DNA from: Ilumatobacteraceae bacterium
GTDB lineage: Bacteria; Actinomycetota; Acidimicrobiia; Acidimicrobiales; Iamiaceae
Direction of reading: 5' to 3'
DNA: 64,000 nucleotides
Assembly: GCA_025463265.1 (NCBI GenBank)
Contig: JAOBWH010000165.1
Coordinates: 23,355 to 87,354 of the forward strand
This document shows positions 8,065 to 19,214 of this stretch, one piece after another (position 1 is the first letter of the stretch; each line of letters opens with the position of its first letter). The translations under genes were made by a program, and so were the position numbers. The notes under the pieces were generated by a model, which was given only the letters and a program-made list of their open reading frames with translations, had not been told where the DNA came from and ran no database searches.

Positions 8065-11000
8065 ATGCGAACGCCGCCGCCCGCCCAAGGGCTCTACGAC
8101 CCCCGTTTCGAGCACGAGAACTGTGGTGTGGCCTTCGTGGTCGACATGCACGGTCGCCGGAGCCACCAGCTGGTGGAGCAGGGCATCACCGCCCTCGTCC
8201 ACCTGGACCACCGCGGCGCCTCGGGTGCCGAGACCAACACGGGCGACGGCGCCGGCATCTTGATCCAGGTCCCCGATGCGTTCTACCGGGCCGAGCTCAG
8301 CGTCGAGCTCCCCGCCGCCGGGGCCTACGCCACGGGCATCGGCTTCATCCCCGGCGACGCGTCGGAGGTGGCCGCCGCCCTCGAGGCCGTCGGCAAGATC
8401 GTGGCCAGCGAGGGCCTGGAGGTGCTGGCCTGGCGCGACGTGCCGGTCGACGCGTCCAGCCTCGGCACGGGTGCGCTCGACGCCATGCCGTCGTTCCGCC
8501 AGCTGTTCGTCGCCGCCCCCGGGGGGTCGCTCACCGACCTCGATCTGGAGCGCCGGGTGTACGTGGTGCGCAAGCGCATCGAGCACGAGATCGGCCAGGG
8601 CGACGACCGCATCTACTTCTCGAGCTTGTCGGCTCGGACCATCGTCTACAAGGGCATGCTCACCACGCCGCAGCTCCGGGACTTCTACCCGGATCTGTCC
8701 GACCCGCGGGTGGAGAGCGCCATCGCGCTGGTCCACTCCCGGTTCTCGACCAACACGTTCCCCTCGTGGCCCCTGGCGCACCCGTACCGGTACCTCGCCC
8801 ACAACGGCGAGATCAACACGGTCGAGGGCAACCGCAACTGGATGCGCGCGCGCGAGGCCCTGCTCGCCAGCGACCTCTTCCCCGGCGACATCTCCCGGCT
8901 GTACCCGATCTGCACCCCCGGCGCGTCGGACACCGCCTCGTTCGACGAGGTGCTCGAGCTGCTGCACCTCGGCGGCCGGCCGCTGCCGCACGCCGTGCTG
9001 ATGATGATCCCCGAGGCGTGGGAGAACCACAGCCACATGGATCCGGCCCGCAAGGCCTTCTACCGGTTCCACGCCTCCTTGATGGAGCCGTGGGACGGCC
9101 CGGCCAACGTCAGCTTCACCGACGGCACCGTGATCGGTGCCGTGCTGGACCGCAACGGCCTGCGTCCCGGACGCTTCTGGGTCACCGCGGACGGCCTCGT
9201 CGTGCTCGGCTCCGAGGCCGGCGTGCTGGACATCCCGGCGGATCAGGTGGTCCGCAAGGGCCGGCTCCAGCCCGGGAAGATGTTCCTGGTCGACACCGCC
9301 CAGGGCCGCATCATCGAAGACGACGAGGTCAAGGCCCAGCTGGCCGGCGAGCTGCCGTACCAGGAGTGGCTCGCCGCCGGGATCATCGAGCTCGACAAGC
9401 TGCCCGAGCGGCCCCACGTGCGCTACCCGCACGGCGACGTCGTCCGCCGCCAGCTCACGTTCGGCTACACGATCGAGGACCAGAAGATCCTGATCGGCCC
9501 GATGGCGCGCACCGGCGGCGAGGCCCTCGGCTCGATGGGCACCGACACGCCCATCGCCGTGCTGTCCGAGCGGCCCCGGCTGCTGTTCGACTACTTCGCT
9601 CAGCGCTTCGCCCAGGTCACGAACCCGCCGCTCGACGCCATCCGCGAGGAGATGGTCACGAGCCTCGGAGGCACCATCGGCCCCGAGCAGAACCTCTTGT
9701 CCCCGGGGCCCCGCTCGTGCCGCCAGATCCAGCTGCCGTTCCCCATCCTCGACAACGACCAGCTGGCCAAGCTCATCCACGTCGACGAGACGGTCGATGA
9801 CTTCCGCGCCGTCATCGTCCGGGGCCTGTACCCGGTGGCCGGCGGCGGCGAGGCCCTGCGCGCCGCCATCGAGGACGTCCGCCGACAGGTCAGCGAGGCC
9901 ATCGCCGAGGGCGCCAACGTCGTCATCCTCTCGGACCGGGACTCCACCCGGGACCTGGCGCCGATCCCGTCGCTGCTGCTCACCGCAGCGGTCCACCACC
10001 ACCTGGTGCGGGAGAAGACCCGCACGGCGGTCGGCCTGGTGGTCGAGGCCGGCGACGCCCGCGAGGTGCACCACATGGCGCTGCTCGTCGGGTACGGCGC
10101 CGCAGCCATCAACCCCTACCTCGCCTTCGAGACCATCGAGGACATGTGCGCACGCGGCGCGCTGCCCGACGTCGGCCTCGACCAGGCCGTGAAGAACTAC
10201 ATCAAGGGGGCGGGCAAGGGCATCCTCAAGGTCATGTCCAAGATGGGCATCTCCACGGTGGCCAGCTACACGGGCGCCCAGGTGTTCGAGATCGTCGGGC
10301 TCGGCCAGGACCTGGTCGACGAGTACTTCACCGGCACCACCTCCAAGCTCGGCGGCATCGGCATCGACGAGGTCGCCAAGGAGGTGCAGCTCCGCCACGT
10401 CAAGGCGTACCCGGACCGTCCCAGCGAGCGAGCCCACCGCGAGCTCGAGGTCGGCGGCGAGTACCAGTGGCGCCGCGAGGGCGAGCACCACCTCTTCAAC
10501 CCGGAGACGGTGTTCAAGCTCCAGCACGCCACGCGCACCAAGCGCTACGACATCTTCAAGGAGTACACGGCCAAGGTCGACGAGCAGTCCACCCGCCTGG
10601 CCACGCTCCGCGGCCTGTTCCAGCTCTCGTCGGACCGCCCGTCGATCAGCATCGACGAGGTCGAGCCGGTCTCGGAGATCGTCCGGCGGTTCTCCACCGG
10701 AGCGATGAGCTACGGCTCCATCTCCCAGGAGGCCCACCAGACCCTCGCCATCGCCATGAACCGGCTGGGCGCCAAGTCCAACACCGGCGAGGGCGGCGAG
10801 GACCCCGAGCGCCTCTACGACCCGGAGCGCCGCAGCTCCATCAAGCAGGTCGCCTCGGGCCGCTTCGGCGTCACCAGCGAGTACCTGACCAACGCCGACG
10901 ACATCCAGATCAAGATGGCGCAGGGCGCCAAGCCCGGCGAGGGCGGCCAGCTGCCCGGCCACAAGGTGTACCCGTGGGTCGCCAAGACCCGCTACTCCAC

Positions 11001-12600
11001 GCCCGGCGTGGGCCTCATCAGCCCGCCGCCACACCACGACATCTACTCCATCGAGGATCTGGCCCAGCTGATCCACGACCTGAAGAACGCCAACCCGTCC
11101 GCCCGGATCCACGTGAAGCTGGTGGCCGAGGTCGGCGTCGGCACGGTGGCCGCCGGGGTCTCGAAGGCCCACGCCGACGTGGTGCTCATCTCGGGCCACG
11201 ACGGCGGTACCGGGGCCAGCCCGCTCACCTCGCTCAAGCACGCCGGCGGACCCTGGGAGCTCGGACTGGCCGAGACCCAGCAGACCCTCCTGCTCAACGG
11301 CCTCCGAGACCGCATCGTGGTCCAGGCCGACGGGCAGCTGAAGACGGGTCGCGACGTGATCATCGCCGCCCTCCTCGGCGCCGAGGAGTACGGCTTCGCC
11401 ACCGCTCCGCTGGTCGTGTCGGGCTGCATCATGATGCGCGTCTGCCACCTCGACACGTGCCCGGTGGGCATCGCCACCCAGAACCCGGAGCTGCGGGCGC
11501 GCTTCGCCGGCAAGCCCGAGTTCGTCGAGCACTTCTTCGAGTTCATCGCCGAGGAGGTCCGGGAGCTGCTCGCCGAGCTCGGGTTCCGGACGCTCCAGGA
11601 GGCTGTCGGCCACGCCGAGGTCATCGACACCTCCGGCGCCGTCGACCACTGGAAGGCGTCGGGCCTCGACCTCACGCCCATCCTGCACGTGCCCGAGCGC
11701 CCCTTCGGCGACGAGCTCCACAACACGAAGGGCCAGGACCACGGCCTCGACCGGGCGCTCGACCAGCAGCTCATCTCGGCGGCCCGCCAGTCCATCGACA
11801 CCGGTGAGCCGATCAAGCTCGAGTTCCCGGTCCGCAACGTGAACCGGACGGTCGGCACCATGCTCGGCCACGAGGTCACCAAGCGCCACGGCGGTCTCGG
11901 TCTGCCCGACGACACCATCGACATCACCCTGCGGGGTGCGGCGGGCCAGAGCATCGGGGCGTTCCTGCCCAAGGGCATCACGCTGCGCCTGATCGGCGAT
12001 GCCAACGACTACGCCGGCAAGGGCCTGTCGGGCGGCCGACTGATCGTCCGCCCCTCCGAGGACGCCCCCGCCGGGTTCGTGGCCGAGGACAACATCATCG
12101 CCGGCAACGTGCTGCTCTACGGCGCCACCGCCGGCGAGGCGTTCTTCCGCGGCCGGGTGGGGGAGCGGTTCTGCGTGCGCAACTCCGGCGCCACCGCCGT
12201 CGTGGAGGGCGTGGGCGACCACGGCTGCGAGTACATGACAGGCGGCCGGGCGGTGATCCTCGGGTCCACCGGTCGGAACTTCGGCGCCGGCATGTCCGGC
12301 GGCATCGCCTACGTGTGGGACCCCGACGGCACCTTCCCGTCGCTCGTCAACGACGAGATGGTCGACCTCGACCCGCTCGACGACCTCGACACCTCGTGGC
12401 TCGTGACCGCGATCTTCCGCCACCAGAGCGAGACCGGATCCGAGGTGGCCGGCCGGATCCTCTCGGACTGGCAGTACACGGTGCACCAGTTCGTGAAGGT
12501 CATGCCCCGGGACTACAAGCGGGTCCTCTCGGCCATCAAGGTGGCCGAGGAATCCGGGACCGACATCGACGACGCCATCATGGCTGCGGCAAGGAGCTGA
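8065..12600 (+). CDS. gltB: glutamate synthase (NADPH) large subunit
   Basis: Makes glutamate from glutamine and 2-oxoglutarate as the large chain of GOGAT in ammonia assimilation. The protein is 1511 residues. The class II glutaminase domain starts at Cys20 (HENCGVAF) after a propeptide that is normally cleaved. Then come the central domain, the FMN-binding synthase domain ([19 protein letters not shown], then [13 protein letters not shown]), a 3Fe-4S motif at C1121/C1127/C1132, and a C-terminal GXGXG domain (about 1270-1490). ATG 8065 is chosen for the AAGGAAG site just upstream and because it sets Cys20 at the expected distance. The open frame continues upstream, but only through the leader. 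It forms an operon with gltD five bases downstream. Confidence 0.98.
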   Translation: MRTPPPAQGLYDPRFEHENCGVAFVVDMHGRRSHQLVEQGITALVHLDHRGASGAETNTGDGAGILIQVPDAFYRAELSVELPAAGAYATGIGFIPGDASEVAAALEAVGKIVASEGLEVLAWRDVPVDASSLGTGALDAMPSFRQLFVAAPGGSLTDLDLERRVYVVRKRIEHEIGQGDDRIYFSSLSARTIVYKGMLTTPQLRDFYPDLSDPRVESAIALVHSRFSTNTFPSWPLAHPYRYLAHNGEINTVEGNRNWMRAREALLASDLFPGDISRLYPICTPGASDTASFDEVLELLHLGGRPLPHAVLMMIPEAWENHSHMDPARKAFYRFHASLMEPWDGPANVSFTDGTVIGAVLDRNGLRPGRFWVTADGLVVLGSEAGVLDIPADQVVRKGRLQPGKMFLVDTAQGRIIEDDEVKAQLAGELPYQEWLAAGIIELDKLPERPHVRYPHGDVVRRQLTFGYTIEDQKILIGPMARTGGEALGSMGTDTPIAVLSERPRLLFDYFAQRFAQVTNPPLDAIREEMVTSLGGTIGPEQNLLSPGPRSCRQIQLPFPILDNDQLAKLIHVDETVDDFRAVIVRGLYPVAGGGEALRAAIEDVRRQVSEAIAEGANVVILSDRDSTRDLAPIPSLLLTAAVHHHLVREKTRTAVGLVVEAGDAREVHHMALLVGYGAAAINPYLAFETIEDMCARGALPDVGLDQAVKNYIKGAGKGILKVMSKMGISTVASYTGAQVFEIVGLGQDLVDEYFTGTTSKLGGIGIDEVAKEVQLRHVKAYPDRPSERAHRELEVGGEYQWRREGEHHLFNPETVFKLQHATRTKRYDIFKEYTAKVDEQSTRLATLRGLFQLSSDRPSISIDEVEPVSEIVRRFSTGAMSYGSISQEAHQTLAIAMNRLGAKSNTGEGGEDPERLYDPERRSSIKQVASGRFGVTSEYLTNADDIQIKMAQGAKPGEGGQLPGHKVYPWVAKTRYSTPGVGLISPPPHHDIYSIEDLAQLIHDLKNANPSARIHVKLVAEVGVGTVAAGVSKAHADVVLISGHDGGTGASPLTSLKHAGGPWELGLAETQQTLLLNGLRDRIVVQADGQLKTGRDVIIAALLGAEEYGFATAPLVVSGCIMMRVCHLDTCPVGIATQNPELRARFAGKPEFVEHFFEFIAEEVRELLAELGFRTLQEAVGHAEVIDTSGAVDHWKASGLDLTPILHVPERPFGDELHNTKGQDHGLDRALDQQLISAARQSIDTGEPIKLEFPVRNVNRTVGTMLGHEVTKRHGGLGLPDDTIDITLRGAAGQSIGAFLPKGITLRLIGDANDYAGKGLSGGRLIVRPSEDAPAGFVAEDNIIAGNVLLYGATAGEAFFRGRVGERFCVRNSGATAVVEGVGDHGCEYMTGGRAVILGSTGRNFGAGMSGGIAYVWDPDGTFPSLVNDEMVDLDPLDDLDTSWLVTAIFRHQSETGSEVAGRILSDWQYTVHQFVKVMPRDYKRVLSAIKVAEESGTDIDDAIMAAARS

Positions 12601-12605
12601 TCCAG

Positions 12606-14057
12606 ATGGGTGATGTGCAAGGGTTCCTCAAGCACGGTCGGGAGCTGCCCTCGCGGCGGCCCGTGCCGGTCCGCATCAAGGACTGGAAGGAGGTCTACGA
12701 GCCCTTCGCCGAAGGCAAGCTCGAGACCCAGGCCAGCCGGTGCATGGACTGCGGCATCCCGTTCTGCAACAACGGCTGCCCGCTCGGCAACCTCATCCCG
12801 GACTGGAACGACCTCGTGTTCCGGGACCGCTGGCAGGAGGCCATCGAGCGCCTCCACGCCACGAACAACTTCCCCGAGTTCACCGGACGCCTCTGCCCCG
12901 CACCGTGCGAAGCGGCCTGCGTCCTGGGCATCAACCAGGACCCGGTGACCATCAAGCAGGTCGAGGTCTCGATCATCGACCGAGCCTGGGACGAGGGCTG
13001 GGTCCAGCCGGTCCTGGCCGACGTGAAGACCGGCAAGAAGGTCGCGGTGGTGGGCTCGGGCCCCGCCGGCCTCGCCGCGGCCCAGCAGCTCACCCGCGCC
13101 GGCCACACGGTGGTCGTGTTCGAGCGGGCCGATCGCATCGGCGGCCTGCTCCGCTACGGCATCCCCGAGTTCAAGATGGAGAAGCGCCACCTCGACCGGC
13201 GCCTCGGCCAGATGGAGGCCGAAGGCACCGAGTTCCGCACCGGCGTCGACGTCGGCACCGACGTCACCGCCGATGACCTGCGCGCCGAGTTCGACGCCGT
13301 CGTGCTCGCCGGTGGCGCCACGTCTGCCCGCGACCTGCCGATCCCCGGCCGGGAGCTGGCCGGCATCCACCAGGCCATGGAGTACCTCCCGCTGGCCAAC
13401 CGGGTGCAGGAGGGCGACCTGCCCGCCTCGCCCATCGACGTGGCCGGCAAGCACGTCGTCATCATCGGCGGCGGCGACACCGGAGCGGACTGCCTCGGCA
13501 CGGCGCACCGCCAGGGTGCGGCCACGATCTCGCAGTTCGAGATCATGCCCCGTCCGGCGGACTCCCGTCCGGACACCACGCCGTGGCCCACCTGGCCGCT
13601 CGTCTACCGCACCGCATCGGCGCACGAAGAGGGCGGGGACCGGGTCTTCTCGGTCAACACCGAGTGCTTCCTCGACGACGGCGACGGCCGGGTTCGGGCG
13701 CTCAAGGCCCACGAGGTCCAGATGGTCGACGGCCGCTTCGAGAAGGTCGAGGGCACCGACTTCGAGCTGCCCGCCGACTTCGTGTTCCTGTCGATGGGCT
13801 TCACCGGCCCCGAGTCGACGTGGATCACCGAGCAGTTCGGTGTCGAGCTCGATGCCCGCTCCAACGTCGCACGCGACCTGGACTGGGCCACCAACGTCCC
13901 CGGCGTGTTCGTGGCCGGCGACATGGGTCGGGGCCAGAGCCTCATCGTGTGGGCCATCGCCGAGGGCCGGGCCTGCGCCGCCGCCGTCGACGAGCACCTG
14001 ATGGGCACCACCTTGCTGCCCCGCCCGCTCGACCCCACCGCTGCGCCCATCCGCTAG
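12606..14057 (+). CDS. gltD: glutamate synthase small subunit
   Basis: The NADPH-oxidising FAD chain that feeds electrons to GltB, 483 residues. The N-terminal iron-sulphur region has C46, C49, C54 and C58 in CMDCGIPFCNNGCPLGN and a second group around CPAPCEAACVLG. The FAD site is VAVVGSGPAGLAAA and the NADPH site VVIIGGGDTGADC. The start ATG 12606 lies nine bases after AAGGAG, which sits inside the last gltB codons, so expression is tied to gltB. A strong bidirectional terminator follows. Confidence 0.98.
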   Translation: MGDVQGFLKHGRELPSRRPVPVRIKDWKEVYEPFAEGKLETQASRCMDCGIPFCNNGCPLGNLIPDWNDLVFRDRWQEAIERLHATNNFPEFTGRLCPAPCEAACVLGINQDPVTIKQVEVSIIDRAWDEGWVQPVLADVKTGKKVAVVGSGPAGLAAAQQLTRAGHTVVVFERADRIGGLLRYGIPEFKMEKRHLDRRLGQMEAEGTEFRTGVDVGTDVTADDLRAEFDAVVLAGGATSARDLPIPGRELAGIHQAMEYLPLANRVQEGDLPASPIDVAGKHVVIIGGGDTGADCLGTAHRQGAATISQFEIMPRPADSRPDTTPWPTWPLVYRTASAHEEGGDRVFSVNTECFLDDGDGRVRALKAHEVQMVDGRFEKVEGTDFELPADFVFLSMGFTGPESTWITEQFGVELDARSNVARDLDWATNVPGVFVAGDMGRGQSLIVWAIAEGRACAAAVDEHLMGTTLLPRPLDPTAAPIR

Positions 14058-14058
14058 C

Positions 14059-14082
14059 GCCGACGCCGACGCCGACGCCGAC
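14059..14082 (+). repeat. four tandem GCCGAC hexamers
   Basis: Four exact copies directly after the gltD stop (TAG, 14055-14057). It is non-coding and a likely slippage site; no function is suggested by the sequence. Confidence 0.8.
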
Positions 14083-14107
14083 CCCGGCACCGGCTTCGTC
14101 GGCGCGG

Positions 14108-14137
14108 AACGGCCCCGGGCTCGCGCCCGGGGCCGTT
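14108..14137. terminator. bidirectional hairpin terminator between gltD and the DUF2510 gene
   Basis: A perfect 13-bp stem (AACGGCCCCGGGC / GCCCGGGGCCGTT) with loop TCGC, placed between two convergent genes. The arms begin with AAC and end with GTT but there is no long U run, as is usual in GC-rich actinobacteria. Confidence 0.8.
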
Positions 14138-14168
14138 CGTCGTGCTCAGGTGCTCGGGTTGCCCCAGA

Positions 14169-14957
14169 TCAGGGGGCGACCGGCTCGTTGTTGAGGCGGC
14201 GGTACAGGTAGGCGTTGCCGATGAAGACCACCGGGGCGGCCACCAGGTAGCCGACGCAGCAGAGGGCGAAGCCGACGAAGGTGAGGATCACGGCGACGAT
14301 GGCCCACACCAGGACGGTGCCGACGTTGTTGCGGATCAGCTCGATGGACGCCTTGATGGCCTCCACCGGCTCCATGTTCTTGTCCACGACGTAGAAGTTC
14401 CAGAAGTACGACAGGAACAGGAAGATCACACCGGGGATGATGCACAGGATGAAGCCGATGGTGGCGCCGAGCGCCACCAGGATGGAGCCGATGATGTACG
14501 GGCCGAGGTTGTCGGTCTTGAACAGCTCGGCGGTGTCGATCTGCTTGCCGTCGACCACCATCAGCACGGCGCGGATCAACACGATGCTGACCGCGCTGGA
14601 GACGACGAGCTGCAGGAAGGTGAAGATCAGCGACCCGAAGATGCTGTCGACCGACGACGAGATGATGTTGCCGATGAACGAGAACACCACCACCACGCCG
14701 ACGTAGATGAGCACGGCCACGATGATCTGGCCGAGGTACTCCTGGAACTTCTTCCAGCCGTACCCGACGATGTCACCGACGTCGGTGCCGCCACCGCCGC
14801 CGCCGGCCGGTGCGCCGTAGGCCGGGGGCGTGCCGTAGCCGGGCGGGGGCCCGCCGGCGGGTGCACCCGTGGGCGTGGCCCCGGGGGCCTGCTCCGGCGG
14901 GTACCACTTGCCGTCAGAGGCCTGCCACCAGCCAGGCCCTTGTGAGATGTCGCTCAT
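14169..14957 (-). CDS. DUF2510-containing multi-pass membrane protein
   Basis: A 262-residue protein of unknown function. The first 20 residues carry the actinobacterial DUF2510 signature GWWQASDGKWYPPE. A glycine/proline-rich linker (about 22-57) follows, then roughly six hydrophobic segments with a cytoplasmic-type C-terminus. The segment ILCIIPGVIFLFLSYFW resembles membrane domains of the GlpQ/DUF975-like type. ATG 14957 is used because DUF2510 starts immediately there and a GGGAGAACGG site lies upstream. It is 93 bp downstream of the DUF2752 gene on the same strand and may share its transcript. Confidence 0.75.
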   Translation of the reverse strand: MSDISQGPGWWQASDGKWYPPEQAPGATPTGAPAGGPPPGYGTPPAYGAPAGGGGGGTDVGDIVGYGWKKFQEYLGQIIVAVLIYVGVVVVFSFIGNIISSSVDSIFGSLIFTFLQLVVSSAVSIVLIRAVLMVVDGKQIDTAELFKTDNLGPYIIGSILVALGATIGFILCIIPGVIFLFLSYFWNFYVVDKNMEPVEAIKASIELIRNNVGTVLVWAIVAVILTFVGFALCCVGYLVAAPVVFIGNAYLYRRLNNEPVAP

Positions 14958-15050
14958 ATTTTCCGTTCTCCCGCACTCGAGGGGCTGCAAGGTTCCGCCG
15001 AAGGGTACCTCTGAACAGGAGTCCCGTCTGACGATGCTCCCCCGGGAGGG

Positions 15051-15548
15051 TCACGAGGCGGGCAGACCGCCGTTGACGAGCGTGACGATCCAGTGCCCGG
15101 CGGCGAGGGCGACGACGCCGGCGATGAGGATCGGACTGCCCAGCCAGCGCGGTGCGTCGCGCTTCTGGATCACCACCCGGACGAGGTAGGTGGTGGCCAG
15201 GACCACGATGACGCCGAGGATCGCCACGCCGGCCGGGTCGTGGCCGACGGCGTCACCGATGCGTCCGTGGGCCACGGCATCGGCCAGGCGGGTCATCCCG
15301 CACCCGGGGCAGGGCACGCCGGTGGCGGCACGGAACGGGCAGGCCGGGCCGTGGACGCCGACGGTCCGCAGGGCCAGCAGGCCCGCACCGAGGCCGAGCA
15401 GGGTGAGCGCCCCCTGTCCGACCGCACGGGCCCGCGTGTCGCCCCGGTCACTCCGCTCGTCCTCGAGCGACGCCGGGAGGGGCCCGGCAGGGAGGGGAGC
15501 GGCCAGCTCGGGCTCGGCCGAACCGGGACCTGGGGGCGCAGCGGTCAT
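15051..15548 (-). CDS. DUF2752 membrane protein
   Basis: A 165-residue protein with a disordered proline/alanine-rich N-terminus (1-45) and three probable membrane segments. The DUF2752 hallmark CPFRAATGVPCPGCGMTR lies between the first two, at about residues 70-87. Its cysteines could bind metal or form disulfides; the role is unknown in the family. It is divergent from the conservon kinase across 176 bp. The only visible feature there is a CAGACT hexamer 8 nt before this ATG, a weak match to the local -10 form. Confidence 0.8.
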   Translation of the reverse strand: MTAAPPGPGSAEPELAAPLPAGPLPASLEDERSDRGDTRARAVGQGALTLLGLGAGLLALRTVGVHGPACPFRAATGVPCPGCGMTRLADAVAHGRIGDAVGHDPAGVAILGVIVVLATTYLVRVVIQKRDAPRWLGSPILIAGVVALAAGHWIVTLVNGGLPAS

Positions 15549-15724
15549 GGACGCTCAGTCTGCCCCGGCTGGAAGCGGTTGTCGCCCACCGGGTCGCCGG
15601 GATGGGCCGTTCGGCCTATCTGGGGGGCGGAGGAGCCACCCGGTGCTCAAGACCAGGCACCTCCGGCCGATCTGACCTCTGTCCGGTGCTCCCCGCCGGT
15701 CGCCCCCACTCTGACGAGGACGCC

Positions 15725-18700
15725 GTGTTCGACGATCTGAAGATCCGCAACAAGCTGATCCTGCTGATGGCAGGTCCCATCGCCATCATCTTGTTGCTGT
15801 CCGCGCTCGGGGCCCAGGACCGCCGGGAGGCAGCGGCCGAGAGCCGCGACGTGGCCAAGCTCGTCACCGTCGCGCGGCTCAACAGCGACGTCGCCGACGC
15901 CCTCCAGCAGGAGGCGCTGTACAGCTCGGCGTACGTGGGCTCGGATCGGTCCGCCTGGGAGAAGGAGCTGAAGGCGGCCCGCGCCAACAGCAACACCGTC
16001 ATGGATCAGGCCCTGCCGGTCCTCCAGGAGGGCCTCGGCGGCACCGACGAGGGGATCCAGACGTCGGCAGGGCTCGCCGTGGGCGCGGCCGACAAGCTCG
16101 GGTTCTACCGGGAGTCGGTCGACCAGGGGTTCCGGCCCGACCAGGTGAACGAGATGGTGGTCAGCTACGGCGACCTCCAGAACACGTTCCTCGCCGTCAA
16201 CACCAACATCGCTGATGCGATGTCGGACCCGCAGGCGTCGGCCGAGCTGCGCTCCGCCGCGGCGCTGGCGGCGTACAAGTCCTCCCTCGCACGCCAGGGC
16301 GCCCTGCTCGCCGGCGCCGCCGAGACCAAGTCGTTCGGCTCCGACAAGACCTATGAGCTCTTCCAGAAGGCCCAGGCCACCGAGAAGAGCCAGCTCGAGC
16401 TGCTCAACTCGCTATCGGGCCTCAACCGCAAGGGGGCGGTGCGCAACGCGCTGGCCACCGATCAGAGCCAGGTGTTCGACACCGTCCGCGAGGCCGGTTC
16501 CGCAGCCAAGGCCGACGGCAAGCTCGGCTTCGAGGGCAAAGCGGTCGTCAACTCGACCGCCGCCGTGCTCAAGGACCTGCACACGGTCGAGTCCGACCTG
16601 CTCAGCCAGCTGATCGCGGACAGCACCGCCGCACGAGACAGCGCCGAACGGGCCTCCAACTTCTTCCTGCTGGCGGCCCTCATCGCCATCGGCGGCGCCG
16701 TGGCCGCCGCCATGTTCCTCGGCCGCCGGATCACCAAGCCGCTCGGTCGCCTCACGGATGCCGCGGACCACCTCTCGGGCGAGCAGATGCCCCGCCTCAT
16801 CGAGACCCTGAAGAACCCCTCGGAGGACGAGCTCGGCTTCCAGATCGGGACCATGACCCCGATCGACATCGACAGCAACGACGAGATCGGCCAGCTCGCC
16901 CGCTCGTTCAACGAGGTCCAGCGGGTGGCCGGCGAGGTCGCGAACGAGCAGGCCCAGCTCCTCCGCAAGGGCATCGGCGACATGTTCGTCAACCTGGCCC
17001 GGCGCAACCAGGCCCTGCTCGACCGCCAGATCGAGTTCATCGACGAGCTCGAGCGCGGCGAGGAGGACCCGGACCAGCTCGAGAACCTCTACCGGCTCGA
17101 CCACCTGGCCACCCGCATGCGCCGCAACGCCGAGTCGCTCCTGGTGCTCGCCGGTGCCGAGCCGCCCCGCCGTCGCGGTCGGCCCGCTCCACTGGCCAAC
17201 GTGGTGCGCGCCGCCCTGGCCGAGGTCGAGGACTTCGGGCGGATCGAGCTGCTGTCCTTCGACGAGGTGCTCGTGGCCTCCAACGCCGCCGCCGACCTCG
17301 CCCACCTGCTCTCGGAGCTGATGGAGAACGCGACCAACTTCTCGCCGCCGGAGACCCGGGTCGAGGTGGTCGGCCACAAGACGAAGGCCGACGGCTACGT
17401 CATCTCGGTGACCGACCACGGCATCGGCATGTCGCCCGCTCAGATCACCGAGGCGAACGACTCCCTGGCCCGCCCGCCGCTCGTCGGCCTGGCCATGTCC
17501 CGCTCCCTGGGGTTCATCGTCGTCGGCCGCCTCGCCTCCCGTCACGGGATCGCGGTGCGGATGATGCCGTCGGCCGCCGGTGGCGTGACCGCCGTCGTCT
17601 CCATCCCGCCCGCCCTCGTGGTCGACACGCCCGGCGGCATGGCGGAGCCCCAGCCCACGGTCGACGCCCCGGCCCGCCTGAAGCCGGTGCTGGACAGCCC
17701 CACCTCGGGTCTGGCCCCGCTGACCTTCAACCCGGCCGACACGCCGGCCCCCACTGCGGAACCAGCTCCGTCGGACGCGCCGGCGCCGGCCCTGTTCGCC
17801 CCGCCGGCCGCTCCGGCACCGTCGGCTCCGCTGGCTGCGCCCCCGGCGGCTGCAGCCCCGGTGGACGCCTCCCAGCTGGGCGAGCCGGTGGCCTGGCCGT
17901 CCGAACCGCCGGCTGCCGCTGAGCCCGCCGCCCCCGCGGCGTCGGCTTCGGGCGTCGACGAGTCGGCCCTGCCGACCCGGTCCATCTTCGACGACGCACC
18001 GCCGGTCGGGTCGCCGCTCGACGACGCCGAGTCGGCCATGGCCGCCCGGGTCGACGAGGCCGTGAGCCCGGCGGTCCCGGCCGCCCTTTCGTTCGAGGCA
18101 CCGGAGTCGTCGCCGTCGGCGCCGATCCCGCCCTCGGTCGAGGCCACCGGTGCGAGCCGCCTCGACGGCCCGCCGCCCCGCGCCCCGCAGACCAGCCGAC
18201 CCTTCTTCCTCGAGGATGCCGAGCCTCCCCGAGCCTTCGGTCGAGACGACCAGCCCGCCGATGCGCCTCCCACCCCGGCCCCCAGCGCCCCGGCCCCGGC
18301 CCGTCTCTTCGGCGGTCCGTCCCCCTCGGGCCCGTCCCCGTCGGGGCCGTCCATCCCGCCCGAGACCCCCGGCAAGCTGCCCGGCCGCAGCACGAACGCC
18401 AACGGGGCACCGCCTGCGCCGTTGACCGCCCGTCGCCCCGCCGGCTCGCCGCCACCGGCTGCGGCCGCCCCCGAGGAGCTGCCCGGCGCCGCCGCGCTCG
18501 CCGCTGCGCCCGCAGCCGAGGCCCCGCCCGTCGAGACCCCGGTCATCGAGGCGCCGACGGTCGAGGCCCCGGGAGACCCGGTCACGACCTCGAGCGGCCT
18601 GGCCAAGCGGGTGCCCCGCTCGGCCGGAGCATCTCGAGCCATCCCGGGCTCCGAGACCGAGCGCGGCGTGGCCGCCACCCGACGCTCGCCCGAGGAGATC

Positions 18701-18799
18701 CGCAAGATGCTGGCCCAGCACTCCGCCGGACGCCAGCGAGCACGAGTCCAAGAGTCGGTCCCCGCCGGCGCACCAGATGAGAAGGAAACCCATGAGTGA
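15725..18799 (+). CDS. cvnA: conservon sensor histidine kinase (CvnA-like)
   Basis: Membrane sensor of a conservon, the actinobacterial operon thought to act like a G-protein-coupled sensor. It is 1024 residues. Membrane segments at about 11-28 and 312-335 flank an extracytoplasmic helical domain resembling nitrate/nitrite-sensing (NIT) domains. HAMP follows (about 335-400), then the phospho-acceptor-like helix with RLDHLATRMRRNAESLL, and an HATPase with N box LSELMENATNFSPP and G1 DHGIGM. Residues about 640-990 are a proline/alanine-rich tail of low complexity, ending in a conserved-looking SPEEIRKMLAQHSAG. The GTG start follows a GAGGA site. It overlaps the roadblock gene by eight bases. 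Confidence 0.88.
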   Translation: MFDDLKIRNKLILLMAGPIAIILLLSALGAQDRREAAAESRDVAKLVTVARLNSDVADALQQEALYSSAYVGSDRSAWEKELKAARANSNTVMDQALPVLQEGLGGTDEGIQTSAGLAVGAADKLGFYRESVDQGFRPDQVNEMVVSYGDLQNTFLAVNTNIADAMSDPQASAELRSAAALAAYKSSLARQGALLAGAAETKSFGSDKTYELFQKAQATEKSQLELLNSLSGLNRKGAVRNALATDQSQVFDTVREAGSAAKADGKLGFEGKAVVNSTAAVLKDLHTVESDLLSQLIADSTAARDSAERASNFFLLAALIAIGGAVAAAMFLGRRITKPLGRLTDAADHLSGEQMPRLIETLKNPSEDELGFQIGTMTPIDIDSNDEIGQLARSFNEVQRVAGEVANEQAQLLRKGIGDMFVNLARRNQALLDRQIEFIDELERGEEDPDQLENLYRLDHLATRMRRNAESLLVLAGAEPPRRRGRPAPLANVVRAALAEVEDFGRIELLSFDEVLVASNAAADLAHLLSELMENATNFSPPETRVEVVGHKTKADGYVISVTDHGIGMSPAQITEANDSLARPPLVGLAMSRSLGFIVVGRLASRHGIAVRMMPSAAGGVTAVVSIPPALVVDTPGGMAEPQPTVDAPARLKPVLDSPTSGLAPLTFNPADTPAPTAEPAPSDAPAPALFAPPAAPAPSAPLAAPPAAAAPVDASQLGEPVAWPSEPPAAAEPAAPAASASGVDESALPTRSIFDDAPPVGSPLDDAESAMAARVDEAVSPAVPAALSFEAPESSPSAPIPPSVEATGASRLDGPPPRAPQTSRPFFLEDAEPPRAFGRDDQPADAPPTPAPSAPAPARLFGGPSPSGPSPSGPSIPPETPGKLPGRSTNANGAPPAPLTARRPAGSPPPAAAAPEELPGAAALAAAPAAEAPPVETPVIEAPTVEAPGDPVTTSSGLAKRVPRSAGASRAIPGSETERGVAATRRSPEEIRKMLAQHSAGRQRARVQESVPAGAPDEKETHE

Positions 18800-19214
18800 T
18801 CTCAGCGCAGCCGCCAGGAACGTCAACTGGCTGGTCGAGCACTTCGTCGACCACATCCCCGGCGTCAACGAAGCCGTGGTCGTCTCGGCCGACGGGCTGC
18901 CGATGGCCGTGTCGAAGGGCCTCGACCGTGACGCCGCCGACCGGTTCGCAGCAGTAGCGTCGGGTCTCATCGGATTGGCGTACGGGGCCGCCGGCCGCTT
19001 CGGCGGTGGTGCCGTCACCCAGATCATGATCGAGATGGAGAACGCCTTCTTGTTCGTCACCGGCATCAGCGATGGGTCCTGCCTCGCGGTCGTCGCCGCC
19101 GCCAACTGCGACGTCGGCCTCGTCGGCTACGAGATGGCGGTCCTCGTCGAGCGGGCTGGCGCGGTGCTCACGCCCGAGCTGCGTGCCGAGCTGCAGGGGG
19201 CCCTGCCCCGATGA
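18792..19214 (+). CDS. cvnB: roadblock/LC7 domain protein (CvnB-like)
   Basis: A 140-residue roadblock/LC7 protein. In conservons it is a small regulator that binds the kinase or acts on the GTPase. The fold's pattern is clear: VEHFVDHIPGVNEAVVVSADGLPMA at the start and a later IEMENAFLFVTGISDGSCLAVVA. Only short quotes are possible here, but the whole chain is one domain. ATG 18792 is preceded by AAGGAAACCC and overlaps the kinase stop by eight bases. Confidence 0.92.
   Translation: MSDLSAAARNVNWLVEHFVDHIPGVNEAVVVSADGLPMAVSKGLDRDAADRFAAVASGLIGLAYGAAGRFGGGAVTQIMIEMENAFLFVTGISDGSCLAVVAAANCDVGLVGYEMAVLVERAGAVLTPELRAELQGALPR

Noticed and set aside
7963..12486. A 1507-codon open frame antisense to gltB
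   Set aside because: It mirrors the gltB codon pattern in GC-rich DNA and has no domain-like features, while gltB is unmistakable.
16412..19105. Long open frame antisense to the conservon kinase and roadblock genes
   Set aside because: No recognisable domain; both sense genes are firmly identified.
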